From Planctomycetota bacterium (GTDB taxonomy: Bacteria > Planctomycetota > J058 > J103): a DNA stretch of 64,000 bases. A program made the position numbers and the translations under genes. The stretch is taken from the NCBI GenBank assembly GCA_026004615.1, contig BPJM01000001.1, positions 693,482 through 757,481 of the forward strand. The letters run 5' to 3'. Under the pieces are notes generated by a model. It worked only from the letters and a program-made list of their open reading frames with translations, was not told the DNA's origin and ran no database searches. Shown one piece after another: positions 54,209-61,931 of this stretch (position 1 is the first letter of the stretch; each line of letters opens with the position of its first letter).

Positions 54209-55312
54209 GTGCGCGAACAGCTGCGCTTCGAGGACTGCACGGCGCTCTGCCGGCTGCCCTGGTTCGAGCGCGATCGGGCGACGGGCCTGCCGCGGCTGCT
54301 CGAGGGGGTGGCGGACGACATCGTCGACGCCCACACACACCTGGGCTGGAGCTACGGCCTGGCGCGGCGGCTCCGACTGCGGGTGCGCACCCCCGAGGTG
54401 CAGCACTTCTTCCCCGAGCGCGGAGTGCCGGTCGAGCTCGGGCACTACTCCGCGTGGGATTTTCCGCCGGAGGTGGCGCGCCGCACGCGCCGCGAGTCGG
54501 TCTCGGCGCTGTGGACGGCGCGCGGCGCGCGCGCCACCTTCACCGTGCCCAACCTGCTCGCCGAGATGGACCGCCTGGGAGTGCGCGAGGCGGTGGTGCT
54601 CGCGATCGAGATGCCGATCCTCTCGCGTTGCACCGAGGACTTCCTCGAGGCGACCGCGGGCGCGGACCGCCTGCACGTATTCTGCTCGGTCCACCCGTTC
54701 GCCGTCGGCAACCGCCGGCGGGTCGCGCGCGCGGTGGCGCGCGGGGCGTGCGGGATGAAGCTGCATCCGGCGACGCAGCTGGTCGCGCCCGATCATCCGC
54801 GCATGCTACGAGCGGCGCGGCTGGCGGCCGCGCACCGCCTGCCGGTGCTGTTCCATACGGGCGCGAGTCCCATCGCGCCGCGGCTGACCGACCGGCTGTG
54901 CCGGCTGGCGCGCTTCGAGCGGGTGGTCGCCGAGCTGCCGGAGACGACGTTCATCTTCGGGCACGCCGGGATCGACGAGTACCGGGTGGCGATGGCGCTC
55001 GCGCGCCGCTATCCGAACGTGGTGCTCGAGCTGAGCGGGCAGCCGCCCGCGCGCATCCGCGAGATGATCCAGGAGCTCGGGCCGGAGCGGCTCGCCTTCG
55101 GCTCGGACTGGCCGTTCTATCCGATCGCGCTGCCCCTGGCGAAGGTGCTCATCGCGACCGAGGACGAACCCGCGGCGCGGGCGGCGATCCTGGCGGGCAC
55201 CATCCGGCGGATCGTGGCGCCGCTCGGACGCCGCCGCGCCGAGGGGGCGTGCGCGCCTGCCGCCAGCAGCGCCCTGCCGGCAGCGCGCGCGGGCACCGCG
55301 CCGGCGTTGTGA
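54209..55312 (+). CDS. Amidohydrolase family 2 protein (COG2159)
   Basis: 367 residues from GTG at 54209. TIM-barrel metal motifs are present: H42-x-H44 ('VDAHTHLG'), Lys-x-His in 'GMKLHPATQ', His in 'VLFHTGAS', His in 'FIFGHAGIDE' and Asp in 'FGSDWPF'. Such enzymes cleave C-N or C-C bonds in small amides or carboxylic acids (for example decarboxylases of the ACMSD group); the substrate is not evident. The C-terminal 35 residues are Ala/Arg-rich and probably disordered. It ends 19 bp from the convergent threonine synthase gene. Confidence 0.82.
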   Translation: MREQLRFEDCTALCRLPWFERDRATGLPRLLEGVADDIVDAHTHLGWSYGLARRLRLRVRTPEVQHFFPERGVPVELGHYSAWDFPPEVARRTRRESVSALWTARGARATFTVPNLLAEMDRLGVREAVVLAIEMPILSRCTEDFLEATAGADRLHVFCSVHPFAVGNRRRVARAVARGACGMKLHPATQLVAPDHPRMLRAARLAAAHRLPVLFHTGASPIAPRLTDRLCRLARFERVVAELPETTFIFGHAGIDEYRVAMALARRYPNVVLELSGQPPARIREMIQELGPERLAFGSDWPFYPIALPLAKVLIATEDEPAARAAILAGTIRRIVAPLGRRRAEGACAPAASSALPAARAGTAPAL

Positions 55313-55330
55313 AGCCCGCCCCCGGGCGGC

Positions 55331-56626
55331 TCAGCCGCGCTCGAGTTCCCGCTCCACAAGCGCCAGTAGCGCCGCCGGCTCGGCCGGCACGCGCACCGGC
55401 CGGTTGGCGCGCGGGCCCGGCTCGGGCCCGGCGTGATAATCCAGCGTCGTGGCCGGGTCCTTGAGCAGGTGCCCGGTGAGCACGCACAGCACCCGCGCAC
55501 TGGCCGGCACCGCCCCGGCGGCGACCAGGCGCCGCAGCCCCGCCAGCGCCGCTGCGCTCGCCGGCTCGCAGCCCAGGCCGGCCGCATCGATCGCGGCCTT
55601 GGCCTCGAGGATCTCCGCGTCGCTGACCGCGGCGCTCCGCCCGCCCGTCCGGCGGACCGCGCGCGCCGCCCGCCGCCAGCTGCGCGGCCGGCCGATGCGG
55701 ATGGCGCTCGCGACCGTGCGGGGCTCCGGCTCGGGCTCGAGCTCCGCCGCGCCCCGTTCGAGCATGCGGTGAAACGGGGCCGCGCCCTCGGCCTGCACCG
55801 GCAGCAGCCGCGGCAGCCGCTCGATCAGCCCCAGCGCCTGCGCCTCGGCCAGCGCCTTGCCGAAGGCGCTGGTGTTGCCGAGGTTGCCCGCCGGCAGCGC
55901 GATCGCATCGGGGGGCTGCCAGTCCAGCTCCGCCAGCGCCTCGAGCACGATCGTCTTCTGCCCCTCGATGCGCCAGGGATTGACGCTGTTGAGCACGTAC
56001 AGCGGCAGTTCGGCCGCCGCCCGCTCCAGCAGCGCCAGCGCGGTGTCGAACGAGCCCTCGACCTCGATGCACCGCGCTCCGTAGGCGAGCGCCTGCGCCA
56101 GCTTGCCCGGAGCGACGCCGCCCGCCGGCACCAGCACCAGCGCCCGCAGCCCGCCCAGCGCCGCGTACGCCGCGAGCGAGGCGGCGGTGTTGCCGGTCGA
56201 GGCGCACGCCACCGCCCGCGCCCCCAGCGCCACCGCCCGGCTCACCCCTACCGTCATGCCCCGATCCTTGAACGATCCGGTGGGGTTCATGCCCTCGTGC
56301 TTGAGCAGCAGCGGGCGGGCGAGCCCGGCGAAGGCCGCCAGCGCGCGGCTCTCGTACAGCGGGGTGTTGCCCTCGCGCTGGCTGACCGCCGCCGCCGGCT
56401 CCAGCCCCGGCGCGATCAGCTCGGAAAACCGCCACACCCCGCTCGTGGTACGCGGATCGTGGCGGGCGGGCGGGCGGGCGGCCAGGCGCGCCCGCAGCGC
56501 CGCGCCCCGCACCGGCGGCGCGGGGTGCACGAGCTCGAGCAGCTCACCGCACGCGGGGCAGGCATACGGCGGACGGTCCGGACCCGGGTTGCGGCATACC
56601 GGACAGAGCAGGCGCGAGGGTTCCAA
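55331..56626 (-). CDS. thrC: Threonine synthase
   Basis: About 431 residues from a TTG at 56626; the frame is open further upstream but without a better start. An N-terminal zinc ribbon (C8, C11, C23, C26) leads to a fold-type II PLP enzyme: 'SQREGNTPLYES', then K120 in 'NPTGSFKDRG' (PLP Schiff base) and 'ACASTGNTAAS' (phosphate-binding loop). 'ALPAGNLGNTSAFGKAL' is a threonine synthase signature. It converts O-phosphohomoserine to threonine. The gene is on the minus strand, convergent with the amidohydrolase gene. hom and lysC lie within 3 kb, so the aspartate branch is clustered but not in one operon. Confidence 0.9.
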   Translation of the reverse strand: MEPSRLLCPVCRNPGPDRPPYACPACGELLELVHPAPPVRGAALRARLAARPPARHDPRTTSGVWRFSELIAPGLEPAAAVSQREGNTPLYESRALAAFAGLARPLLLKHEGMNPTGSFKDRGMTVGVSRAVALGARAVACASTGNTAASLAAYAALGGLRALVLVPAGGVAPGKLAQALAYGARCIEVEGSFDTALALLERAAAELPLYVLNSVNPWRIEGQKTIVLEALAELDWQPPDAIALPAGNLGNTSAFGKALAEAQALGLIERLPRLLPVQAEGAAPFHRMLERGAAELEPEPEPRTVASAIRIGRPRSWRRAARAVRRTGGRSAAVSDAEILEAKAAIDAAGLGCEPASAAALAGLRRLVAAGAVPASARVLCVLTGHLLKDPATTLDYHAGPEPGPRANRPVRVPAEPAALLALVERELERG

Positions 56627-56742
56627 CGGAGGTTGCTCTCCCGGCCTCTCACCGAAGACGCCTACCCAGTCTACCCGCTGGTGCCGGGCGCGGGCAGGCG
56701 GGCGGGCCGCCCCGCCGGTGCCCACCTGCACGGCGCCGCCGG

Positions 56743-56781
56743 AACAAAAAGACCGCGGCGGGCCGAACAGGCCCGCCGCGG
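56743..56781 (-). terminator. Rho-independent terminator (minus strand)
   Basis: A perfect 12-bp inverted repeat, CCGCGGCGGGCC (56753-56764) with a GAACA loop and GGCCCGCCGCGG (56770-56781). On the minus strand it is followed by TCTTTTTGTTCC. It sits 66 bp past the stop of the small minus-strand gene and about 120 bp before the thrC start. Confidence 0.8.
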
Positions 56782-56846
56782 CGAGGAGAGAGAGGAGGAG
56801 AGAGTGTTCGTCCCGGTGCCGGTCCGCGCCCGTGCGCGCCCGCTGC

Positions 56847-57095
56847 TCAGCCCTGCTGTTGCTGCTCGGCTGCCAGGCGCAGGATCTCGCGCAGCAGCAG
56901 CACCGCCCGCGGGTCGCCCTGGGTCCGTAGCGTGCGGATCGCGGCGTTGCGCGCCTCGCACTCCTCGCGCGGCGGTTCGCCCTGCAGGACACTGCCCGGC
57001 TGCAGGCCGCCGCCCGGTCGCAGCGCCTCCAGCATGAAGAACGAGGGCGTCCGCACCTCCAGATCCGCGAGCGCGTGTGCGAGATTGAGATACAC
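56847..57095 (-). CDS. Small protein of unknown function
   Basis: 82 residues from GTG at 57095, with GGAGGAAG 7-8 nt upstream. It starts 'VYLNLAHALADLEVRTPSFF' and ends in a Gln-rich tail. The sequence looks like one compact helical domain; no cysteine pair, signal peptide or membrane helix. A strong terminator directly downstream shows that it forms its own short transcript. It lies between thrC and hom but is divergent from hom. I do not recognise a family. Confidence 0.65.
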   Translation of the reverse strand: MYLNLAHALADLEVRTPSFFMLEALRPGGGLQPGSVLQGEPPREECEARNAAIRTLRTQGDPRAVLLLREILRLAAEQQQQG

Positions 57096-57340
57096 GTCCC
57101 GGCTTCCTCCAGTCGAGTCATCCGGGACGGGAGCAAGCCGCGGGCCAAAGGGCAGGGCGCGGGTGAGGCGACGCCCATCGTCGCCTGCGCTAGGATGTTG
57201 CGCTGGCGGTCGGCCCGCTCCGGCACGGCCCTGCCGCCGCAGCGACCGACGCCGGTTGCGTGTCGCGACGAACCGCAAACGACCCGCGAGCCGCCGCGCC
57301 CCCTGGCGGCGGCGAGGCGGGGCGGTGAGGAGGGCCTGGG

Positions 57341-58375
57341 GTGTTGCGGACCGTGCTGGTCGGCCTGGGCCACGTGGGCCGGGCGGTGTTGCGCGGCTGG
57401 GAGCGGGTGCCGCCGGAGCTGCGGCTGGTCGGGGCGGCGGACTCGCGGGGGCGCTTTTGCGACGAGGCGGGGCTCGATCCCCGGGAGCTGCTCTCGCGCA
57501 AGGCGGCCGGCGACTACGACAGCCCGGCCGAGCGGCCCACCTGGCAGTGGATCGCCGAGCTGGAGCCGGAGCTGCTCATCGAGCTGACGGTGACCGATCT
57601 GCAGAGCGGCGAGCCCGCGGTCCCCGACATGCTCGCGGCGTTTGCCGCCGGCGCCCACGTGGTGACCTCGGCCAAGTCGCACCAGCGCTCGCGCGCGGAG
57701 CTGCAGCGGTGCGAGGCGGCGGCGCGCGCCGCCGGGAGGCTCTTTCTGGATCACGCCGCGCATCTGGCCGGCGTGCCGGTGACCGAGATGATGGCCGGGG
57801 TCGGCATGCGGGTCACGATGCTGGAAGGCGTGCTCAACGGCACCACCAACTACCTGCTCCAGCGCCTGGAGGACGGTGTGGGGTTCGAGCAGGCGGTGGC
57901 CGAGGCGGTGGCGCGCGGGTATGCCGAGCGCGACTGGCGGTACGACGTCGAGGGCACCGATGTCGGCCTCAAGCTGGTGGGGCTGGCGCGGCGGCTCATG
58001 GGCGGGGCGGTGCTCGACCTGGAGGAGATCCGCTTCGAGGGGCTCGGGCCGGGACGGCGCGGCATCGACGGGGTGACGCCGGAGCTGGTGGCCGCGCTGC
58101 GGGCGCAGGGCAAGCGGCTCAAGCTGTTCGGCGAGGTGCGGCTGGAGGGCGGAGACGGCGCACCGGCGCTCGCTGCCCGCGTCTACCCCCGCACGCTGCC
58201 GCTCGCCGATCCGTTCGCGCGCGTGGCTGGCTTTCGCAACGCGATCGCCATCCACGGCGAGCTCAACGGCACGCGCATGGACCTGTTCCTCGCCGGCCCG
58301 GGCGCGGGCGCGGACCAGACCGCGAGCCGCGTCATCGGCAACCTGCGCCACCTGGTGGAGCTGCTGCGGCTGTAG
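57341..58375 (+). CDS. hom: Homoserine dehydrogenase
   Basis: 344 residues from GTG at 57341. N-terminal NAD(P)-binding motif 'VLVGLGHVGRAVLRG', a Thr-Ser-Ala-Lys-Ser segment ('VVTSAKSHQRS') and the catalytic-domain signature 'GVLNGTTNYLLQRLE', with the following 'GYAERDWRYDVEGTDVGLKL' matching the conserved E-x-D-P-x-x-D-x-x-G-x-D-A-A-x-K region. It reduces aspartate semialdehyde to homoserine. There is no C-terminal ACT domain, so feedback regulation by threonine through that domain is not expected. lysC lies convergently 21 bp downstream. A TAGGAT box (57191-57196) could be its -10. Confidence 0.9.
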   Translation: MLRTVLVGLGHVGRAVLRGWERVPPELRLVGAADSRGRFCDEAGLDPRELLSRKAAGDYDSPAERPTWQWIAELEPELLIELTVTDLQSGEPAVPDMLAAFAAGAHVVTSAKSHQRSRAELQRCEAAARAAGRLFLDHAAHLAGVPVTEMMAGVGMRVTMLEGVLNGTTNYLLQRLEDGVGFEQAVAEAVARGYAERDWRYDVEGTDVGLKLVGLARRLMGGAVLDLEEIRFEGLGPGRRGIDGVTPELVAALRAQGKRLKLFGEVRLEGGDGAPALAARVYPRTLPLADPFARVAGFRNAIAIHGELNGTRMDLFLAGPGAGADQTASRVIGNLRHLVELLRL

Positions 58376-58396
58376 GCTGCCGGTCCGCGCTCGCCC

Positions 58397-59734
58397 TCAG
58401 TCCAGCTCGCGCTCGATGAAGCGCTCGTGCAGCGCCGCCACCGCTTCGGGCACGCGGTCGCGCTCCAGGATCACCGAGACGTTGCGCTCGCTGGCGGTCT
58501 GTGCGATCGCCAGGATGTTGATGCGGTGCGCGGCGAGCGTCTCGAAGATGGCGGCCGCGAACCCCACCCGGCCGCGCATGCGGCTGCCGATCATCGCCAC
58601 CAGGCCGATGTCCTCGCGCACCAGCGGTTGCTCATCGATCTGGTGCTCCTCCAGCAGCTGCTCCAGCAGCCCGAGATCGCCCTGCTTGAGCACGATGGAG
58701 GTCTCCCCGCGCGGGGAGGCCTCGGTGACGAGCAAGGGGTAGGTGTTGCGCTCGGCGAGCGCGCTCAGCAGGCGCGCCAGGGTGCGCAGCATGTCGCGGC
58801 CGGTGCCCAGGAAGTCCACCATCACCGCCTCGGCGACAGAAGAGACGGCGAGGACCCCGGCCTCGCGCCCATCGATCCGCGTCACCTCCTCGGGGTGGAG
58901 AAAGCCGCGGATCTCGATGGGGGTCCGGGCCTGCATGCACGGCAGGATCGCGCGGTCGGCGATCGCCCGCGTGCCGTAGTGGGCGAGCTCCAGGGCGTCC
59001 AGGTAGTGGATCTGCGTCAGCCGGCGCGGGGCGGCCACCAGCCGCGGATCGGCGGTGAGCAGTCCCTGGGTGTCCTTCCACAGGGTGGTGGTCGCCCCCA
59101 GCACCGCCCCGAGGTAGGTGGCGGTATAGTCCGAGCCCCCGCGCCCGAGCGTGGTGATGGCGCCCGAGCGGCTGCGGCCGATGAAGCCCGGCACCAGCAC
59201 GACCCCGCGCCGGCCCCGGTAGCGGGCGAGCACGTGCGGGCGGCTGTCGGGCAGGATGCGCGCGTCCCCGTGCACGGCGTCGGTGAGCAACCCCGTGTCG
59301 GCGCTCGCGTCCGCCTCCACCGCCAGCCCCGCCTCCGCGAGCAGCGCCGCCGCCAGCACCACCGCCGCGCGTTCGCCGAAGCTGAGGGCGCGGTCGCGCG
59401 CGCGCGCCGAGGGCTCGCCGAGCAGCGCCACCCCCAGCAGCGTCCGCTCCAGCTCCGCGCCCAGCGCGGCGAGCTGCGCCTCCGCAGGAGCGCGCCGCAC
59501 AGCTGGCAGCGGCTCCAGATAGGCGCGGTGCTCGGCCAGCAGGGCCTGCGCCTCGGCCGGCACCTCGCCGGTGGCGACCGCGCGCTCGAACAGCGCGAGC
59601 AGCCGGTCGGTCACCCCGCGCAGCGCGCTGAACACGCAGAGCAGCGGCAGGCCCGCCGCCCCCACCAGCTCGCGCACCCGCTCCAGGCTGGCGGGGCTCG
59701 TCAGGCAGGAGCCGCCGAACTTGTACACTCGCAT
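58397..59734 (-). CDS. lysC: Aspartate kinase
   Basis: 445 residues from ATG at 59734. It starts 'MRVYKFGGSCLTSPASL', the K-F-G-G-S nucleotide site of aspartokinases. 'VPGFIGRSRSGAITTLGRGGSDYTA' carries the aspartate- and ATP-binding residues. Two ACT domains at the C-terminus ('VMVDFLGTGRDMLRTLA ... ' and 'VAMIGSRMRGRVGFAAAIFETLA') provide for allosteric control by lysine or threonine. It phosphorylates aspartate for lysine, threonine and methionine synthesis. Convergent with hom; the ABC transporter genes follow it on the same strand from upstream (59798). Confidence 0.92.
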   Translation of the reverse strand: MRVYKFGGSCLTSPASLERVRELVGAAGLPLLCVFSALRGVTDRLLALFERAVATGEVPAEAQALLAEHRAYLEPLPAVRRAPAEAQLAALGAELERTLLGVALLGEPSARARDRALSFGERAAVVLAAALLAEAGLAVEADASADTGLLTDAVHGDARILPDSRPHVLARYRGRRGVVLVPGFIGRSRSGAITTLGRGGSDYTATYLGAVLGATTTLWKDTQGLLTADPRLVAAPRRLTQIHYLDALELAHYGTRAIADRAILPCMQARTPIEIRGFLHPEEVTRIDGREAGVLAVSSVAEAVMVDFLGTGRDMLRTLARLLSALAERNTYPLLVTEASPRGETSIVLKQGDLGLLEQLLEEHQIDEQPLVREDIGLVAMIGSRMRGRVGFAAAIFETLAAHRINILAIAQTASERNVSVILERDRVPEAVAALHERFIERELD

Positions 59735-59797
59735 GGCCGGGCCGCGCCTGCTCCCTCCGCCAGGATAGTGATCGGCCGCCGGCGGGCGTGACTGCGC

Positions 59798-60634
59798 TCA
59801 GGCGATCCGGTCCTCCCGCACCCGCCCGTCGCGCATCACCACCACCCGGTCGCCAGCACGGATGTGGGCGGTGTCGTGGGTGACGACGACGGTGGCGCTG
59901 CGGGGACCGCAGGCCGCGCGCAACAGCTCCATGATCTCGCCCCCGGTGCGGCTGTCCAGCTCCCCGGTCGGCTCATCGGCGAGCACCAGCGGCGGGCCGG
60001 CGAACAGCGCCCGCGCCACCGCCACCCGCTGCTGCTCGCCCCCGCTCAGCTCGGCCGGCCGGTGGCCGAGCCGCGCGCCCAGCCCGAGCCGCTCGAGCAG
60101 CGCCCGCGCCCGCGCGCGGTCCGCCGCCCGCACCCCGACCGGGATGCGGCCCACCAGGACGTTGTCCACCGCGTCCAGCGCCCCGAGCAGGTGGAACGAC
60201 TGGAAGACGAAGCCGACCCGCTCGCGGCGGTAGCGGGCGCGCTCGCGCTCGGACATGAGCGCCAGGTCGCGGCCCTCAGCGCTCAGCACCCGGCCGGTGC
60301 TCGGGCGGTCGAGCGCGCCCATGAGGTGCAGCAGCGTCGACTTGCCGCTGCCCGAGGGGCCGACGACGAACGTCATCCCGCCGGCGCGCACCTCCAGGTC
60401 GATCCCATCGAGCGCGCGCACCTCGCGCCCGCCGCGGGGGTAGACCTTCGAGACCCGCTCCAGGCGGACCAGCACCGGCGGGGCTGGCGGTGGCGCCGGC
60501 GGCGGCGGGCCGCCGCGACCGGCGGGCGCGGCGGCAGGGGCCGCCGCGCCGTCGGCACTGCCCGCCGCGGGCGCAGCGCCGGTACCGCCCCTCGGGGCGT
60601 GCCGGGCGGCCGTCTCGCCTCGCTCCGCCGCCAT
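59798..60634 (-). CDS. ABC transporter ATP-binding protein (LolD/MacB type)
   Basis: 278 residues. After a 50-residue Pro/Ala-rich leader comes a single ATPase domain: '[17 protein letters not shown]' (Walker A), '[18 protein letters not shown]' (Q-loop), '[15 protein letters not shown]' (signature) and '[12 protein letters not shown]' (Walker B). The 'SFHLLG' Q-loop and close pairing with a MacB-like permease place it in the lipoprotein/macrolide export (LolD/MacB) group. ATG at 60634 overlaps the stop of the permease gene (ATGA). It ends 63 bp upstream of lysC's start. Confidence 0.9.
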   Translation of the reverse strand: MAAERGETAARHAPRGGTGAAPAAGSADGAAAPAAAPAGRGGPPPPAPPPAPPVLVRLERVSKVYPRGGREVRALDGIDLEVRAGGMTFVVGPSGSGKSTLLHLMGALDRPSTGRVLSAEGRDLALMSERERARYRRERVGFVFQSFHLLGALDAVDNVLVGRIPVGVRAADRARARALLERLGLGARLGHRPAELSGGEQQRVAVARALFAGPPLVLADEPTGELDSRTGGEIMELLRAACGPRSATVVVTHDTAHIRAGDRVVVMRDGRVREDRIA

Positions 60635-61776
60635 CAGCCGTGCCGGATCGCCTCGACCGGATCCAGCCGCGCGGCTCGCCAGGCCGGATACATCCCCCCC
60701 GCCAGGCCCAGAAGCAGCGCCAGGGCGAAACAGCAGGCGAGCAGCGCCGGCGAGGCGACCGGCCGCAGCGGCAGCACCACCCGGGCGGCCGCCACCCCGG
60801 CCGCCCCCAGCGCGCAGCCCAAAAGCCCGCCGCCTGCTCCCAGCAGCGCCGACTCCAGCAGCACCAGGTGCAACACGTCGCGCCGCGCCCAGCCGAGCGC
60901 GGCCAGCACCCCGAACTCGCCCGTGCGCTCGATCACGCTCATGAGCATCGTGTTCACGATGCCCACCGCGCCCACCAGCACCGCGATGCCGGCGATGGCG
61001 GCGAGCAGCAGATCGACCTCCGACCAGAGCTGCGAGAACTGCCGGTTGGTCTCGGCGGCGGTGCGCGCATCCACATCCGGCAGCCGCTCCGCCACCGCGC
61101 GCGCGACCGCCTGCGGGTCGGCGCCCTCCTCCAGCTCCAGGTAGAACGCCGAGACCGATTCTTTCGGCTTGCGCGCGATGCGGCGGGCATACTCGATCGG
61201 CACCACCAGTCCCCGATCGAGCAGCAGCGAGCCGATGCGGTAGATGCCGACCACCTCGAAGCGTTCGCCGAGCACCTCGATCGTGTCGCCGAGAGCCTTG
61301 CCGAAGGTGCGCGCCGCGTCGGCGGGGATCATGACCTCGGCGGCGCCCGCGCGGATGGGGCGGCCCTGGGTGAGCGCGCGCGCGAAGATGCCGCCCCCGG
61401 GCAGCGCGGCCACCTCCTCGGGGTCGATCCCTACCAACAGGTAGAGGTTGAACAAATCGCCCCGCAACACCAGGTTCCTGCCATCGATGGCGGTGGCCGG
61501 ATAGAGCACCTCGGCGATCGCCGCGCGCACCCCGGGCAGCTGCTCGAGTTCGCGGTCGTAGGCCGCCGGGACGGTGGAGAGCGCCGGGCTGGGCACATCC
61601 TTGCGCAGCACGATGATGCCCGGCAGCAGCTCCAGGGTCTCGCGCAACAGGCTCTGCACGCCGCTGGACAGCGAGATCAGCGCCACCACGCCGAGGATGG
61701 AGATCGTCAGCCCCAGGGCCGCGAGCGCGGTCCGCGCCCGGTGTCCGAGCAGATTGCGCAGGGCCAGGTGGAACAT
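60634..61776 (-). CDS. ABC transporter permease (MacB/FtsX type)
   Basis: 380 residues from ATG at 61776. Helix 1 with 'LGLTISILGVVALISLSSG', a large MacB-type periplasmic core domain ('VMIPADAARTFGKALGDTIEV'), then three helices of the FtsX domain with 'VIERTGEFGVLAALGWARRDV', the coupling motif. It ends 'AARLDPVEAIRHG', the canonical MacB C-terminus. With the ATPase it would perform mechanotransmission across the envelope, for example lipoprotein or small-molecule export. The start has no ribosome site and sits 7 nt after a -10 box, suggesting a leaderless transcript. Confidence 0.88.
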   Translation of the reverse strand: MFHLALRNLLGHRARTALAALGLTISILGVVALISLSSGVQSLLRETLELLPGIIVLRKDVPSPALSTVPAAYDRELEQLPGVRAAIAEVLYPATAIDGRNLVLRGDLFNLYLLVGIDPEEVAALPGGGIFARALTQGRPIRAGAAEVMIPADAARTFGKALGDTIEVLGERFEVVGIYRIGSLLLDRGLVVPIEYARRIARKPKESVSAFYLELEEGADPQAVARAVAERLPDVDARTAAETNRQFSQLWSEVDLLLAAIAGIAVLVGAVGIVNTMLMSVIERTGEFGVLAALGWARRDVLHLVLLESALLGAGGGLLGCALGAAGVAAARVVLPLRPVASPALLACCFALALLLGLAGGMYPAWRAARLDPVEAIRHG

Positions 61777-61783
61777 GGAGCTG

Positions 61784-61811
61784 ATTTTAGTCTGGCAAAA
61801 TGGACTTGCAA
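61784..61811 (-). promoter_or_regulatory. Promoter of the ABC transporter operon (probable leaderless mRNA)
   Basis: On the minus strand TTGCAA (61811-61806), 16 nt, TAAAAT (61789-61784). The ATG at 61776 is 7 nt past the -10 box, and no Shine-Dalgarno sequence lies between. Confidence 0.5.
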
Positions 61812-61843
61812 CGCCCGCCGCGGCGGCGGCGCGCGCCAGCCGC

Positions 61844-61872
61844 TTGCCGGCGCGCGAGCGGCTCGCTACCAT
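61844..61872 (+). promoter_or_regulatory. Putative promoter for the redoxin gene
   Basis: TTGCCG (61844-61849), 17 nt, TACCAT (61867-61872). The predicted leader to ATG at 61932 is about 53 nt and includes a strong AGGAGGAGGA ribosome site (61916-61925). Confidence 0.4.
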
Positions 61873-61931
61873 GTGCGCTCCGTTGCGCGGGCGTTCGCAG
61901 GAGCTCGCCTCTCGCAGGAGGAGGACCGCGC

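Noticed and set aside
56627-58351. Open minus-strand frame upstream of thrC, covering hom
   Set aside because: Antisense to hom; thrC begins at its zinc ribbon, though its exact start (TTG 56626) is uncertain.
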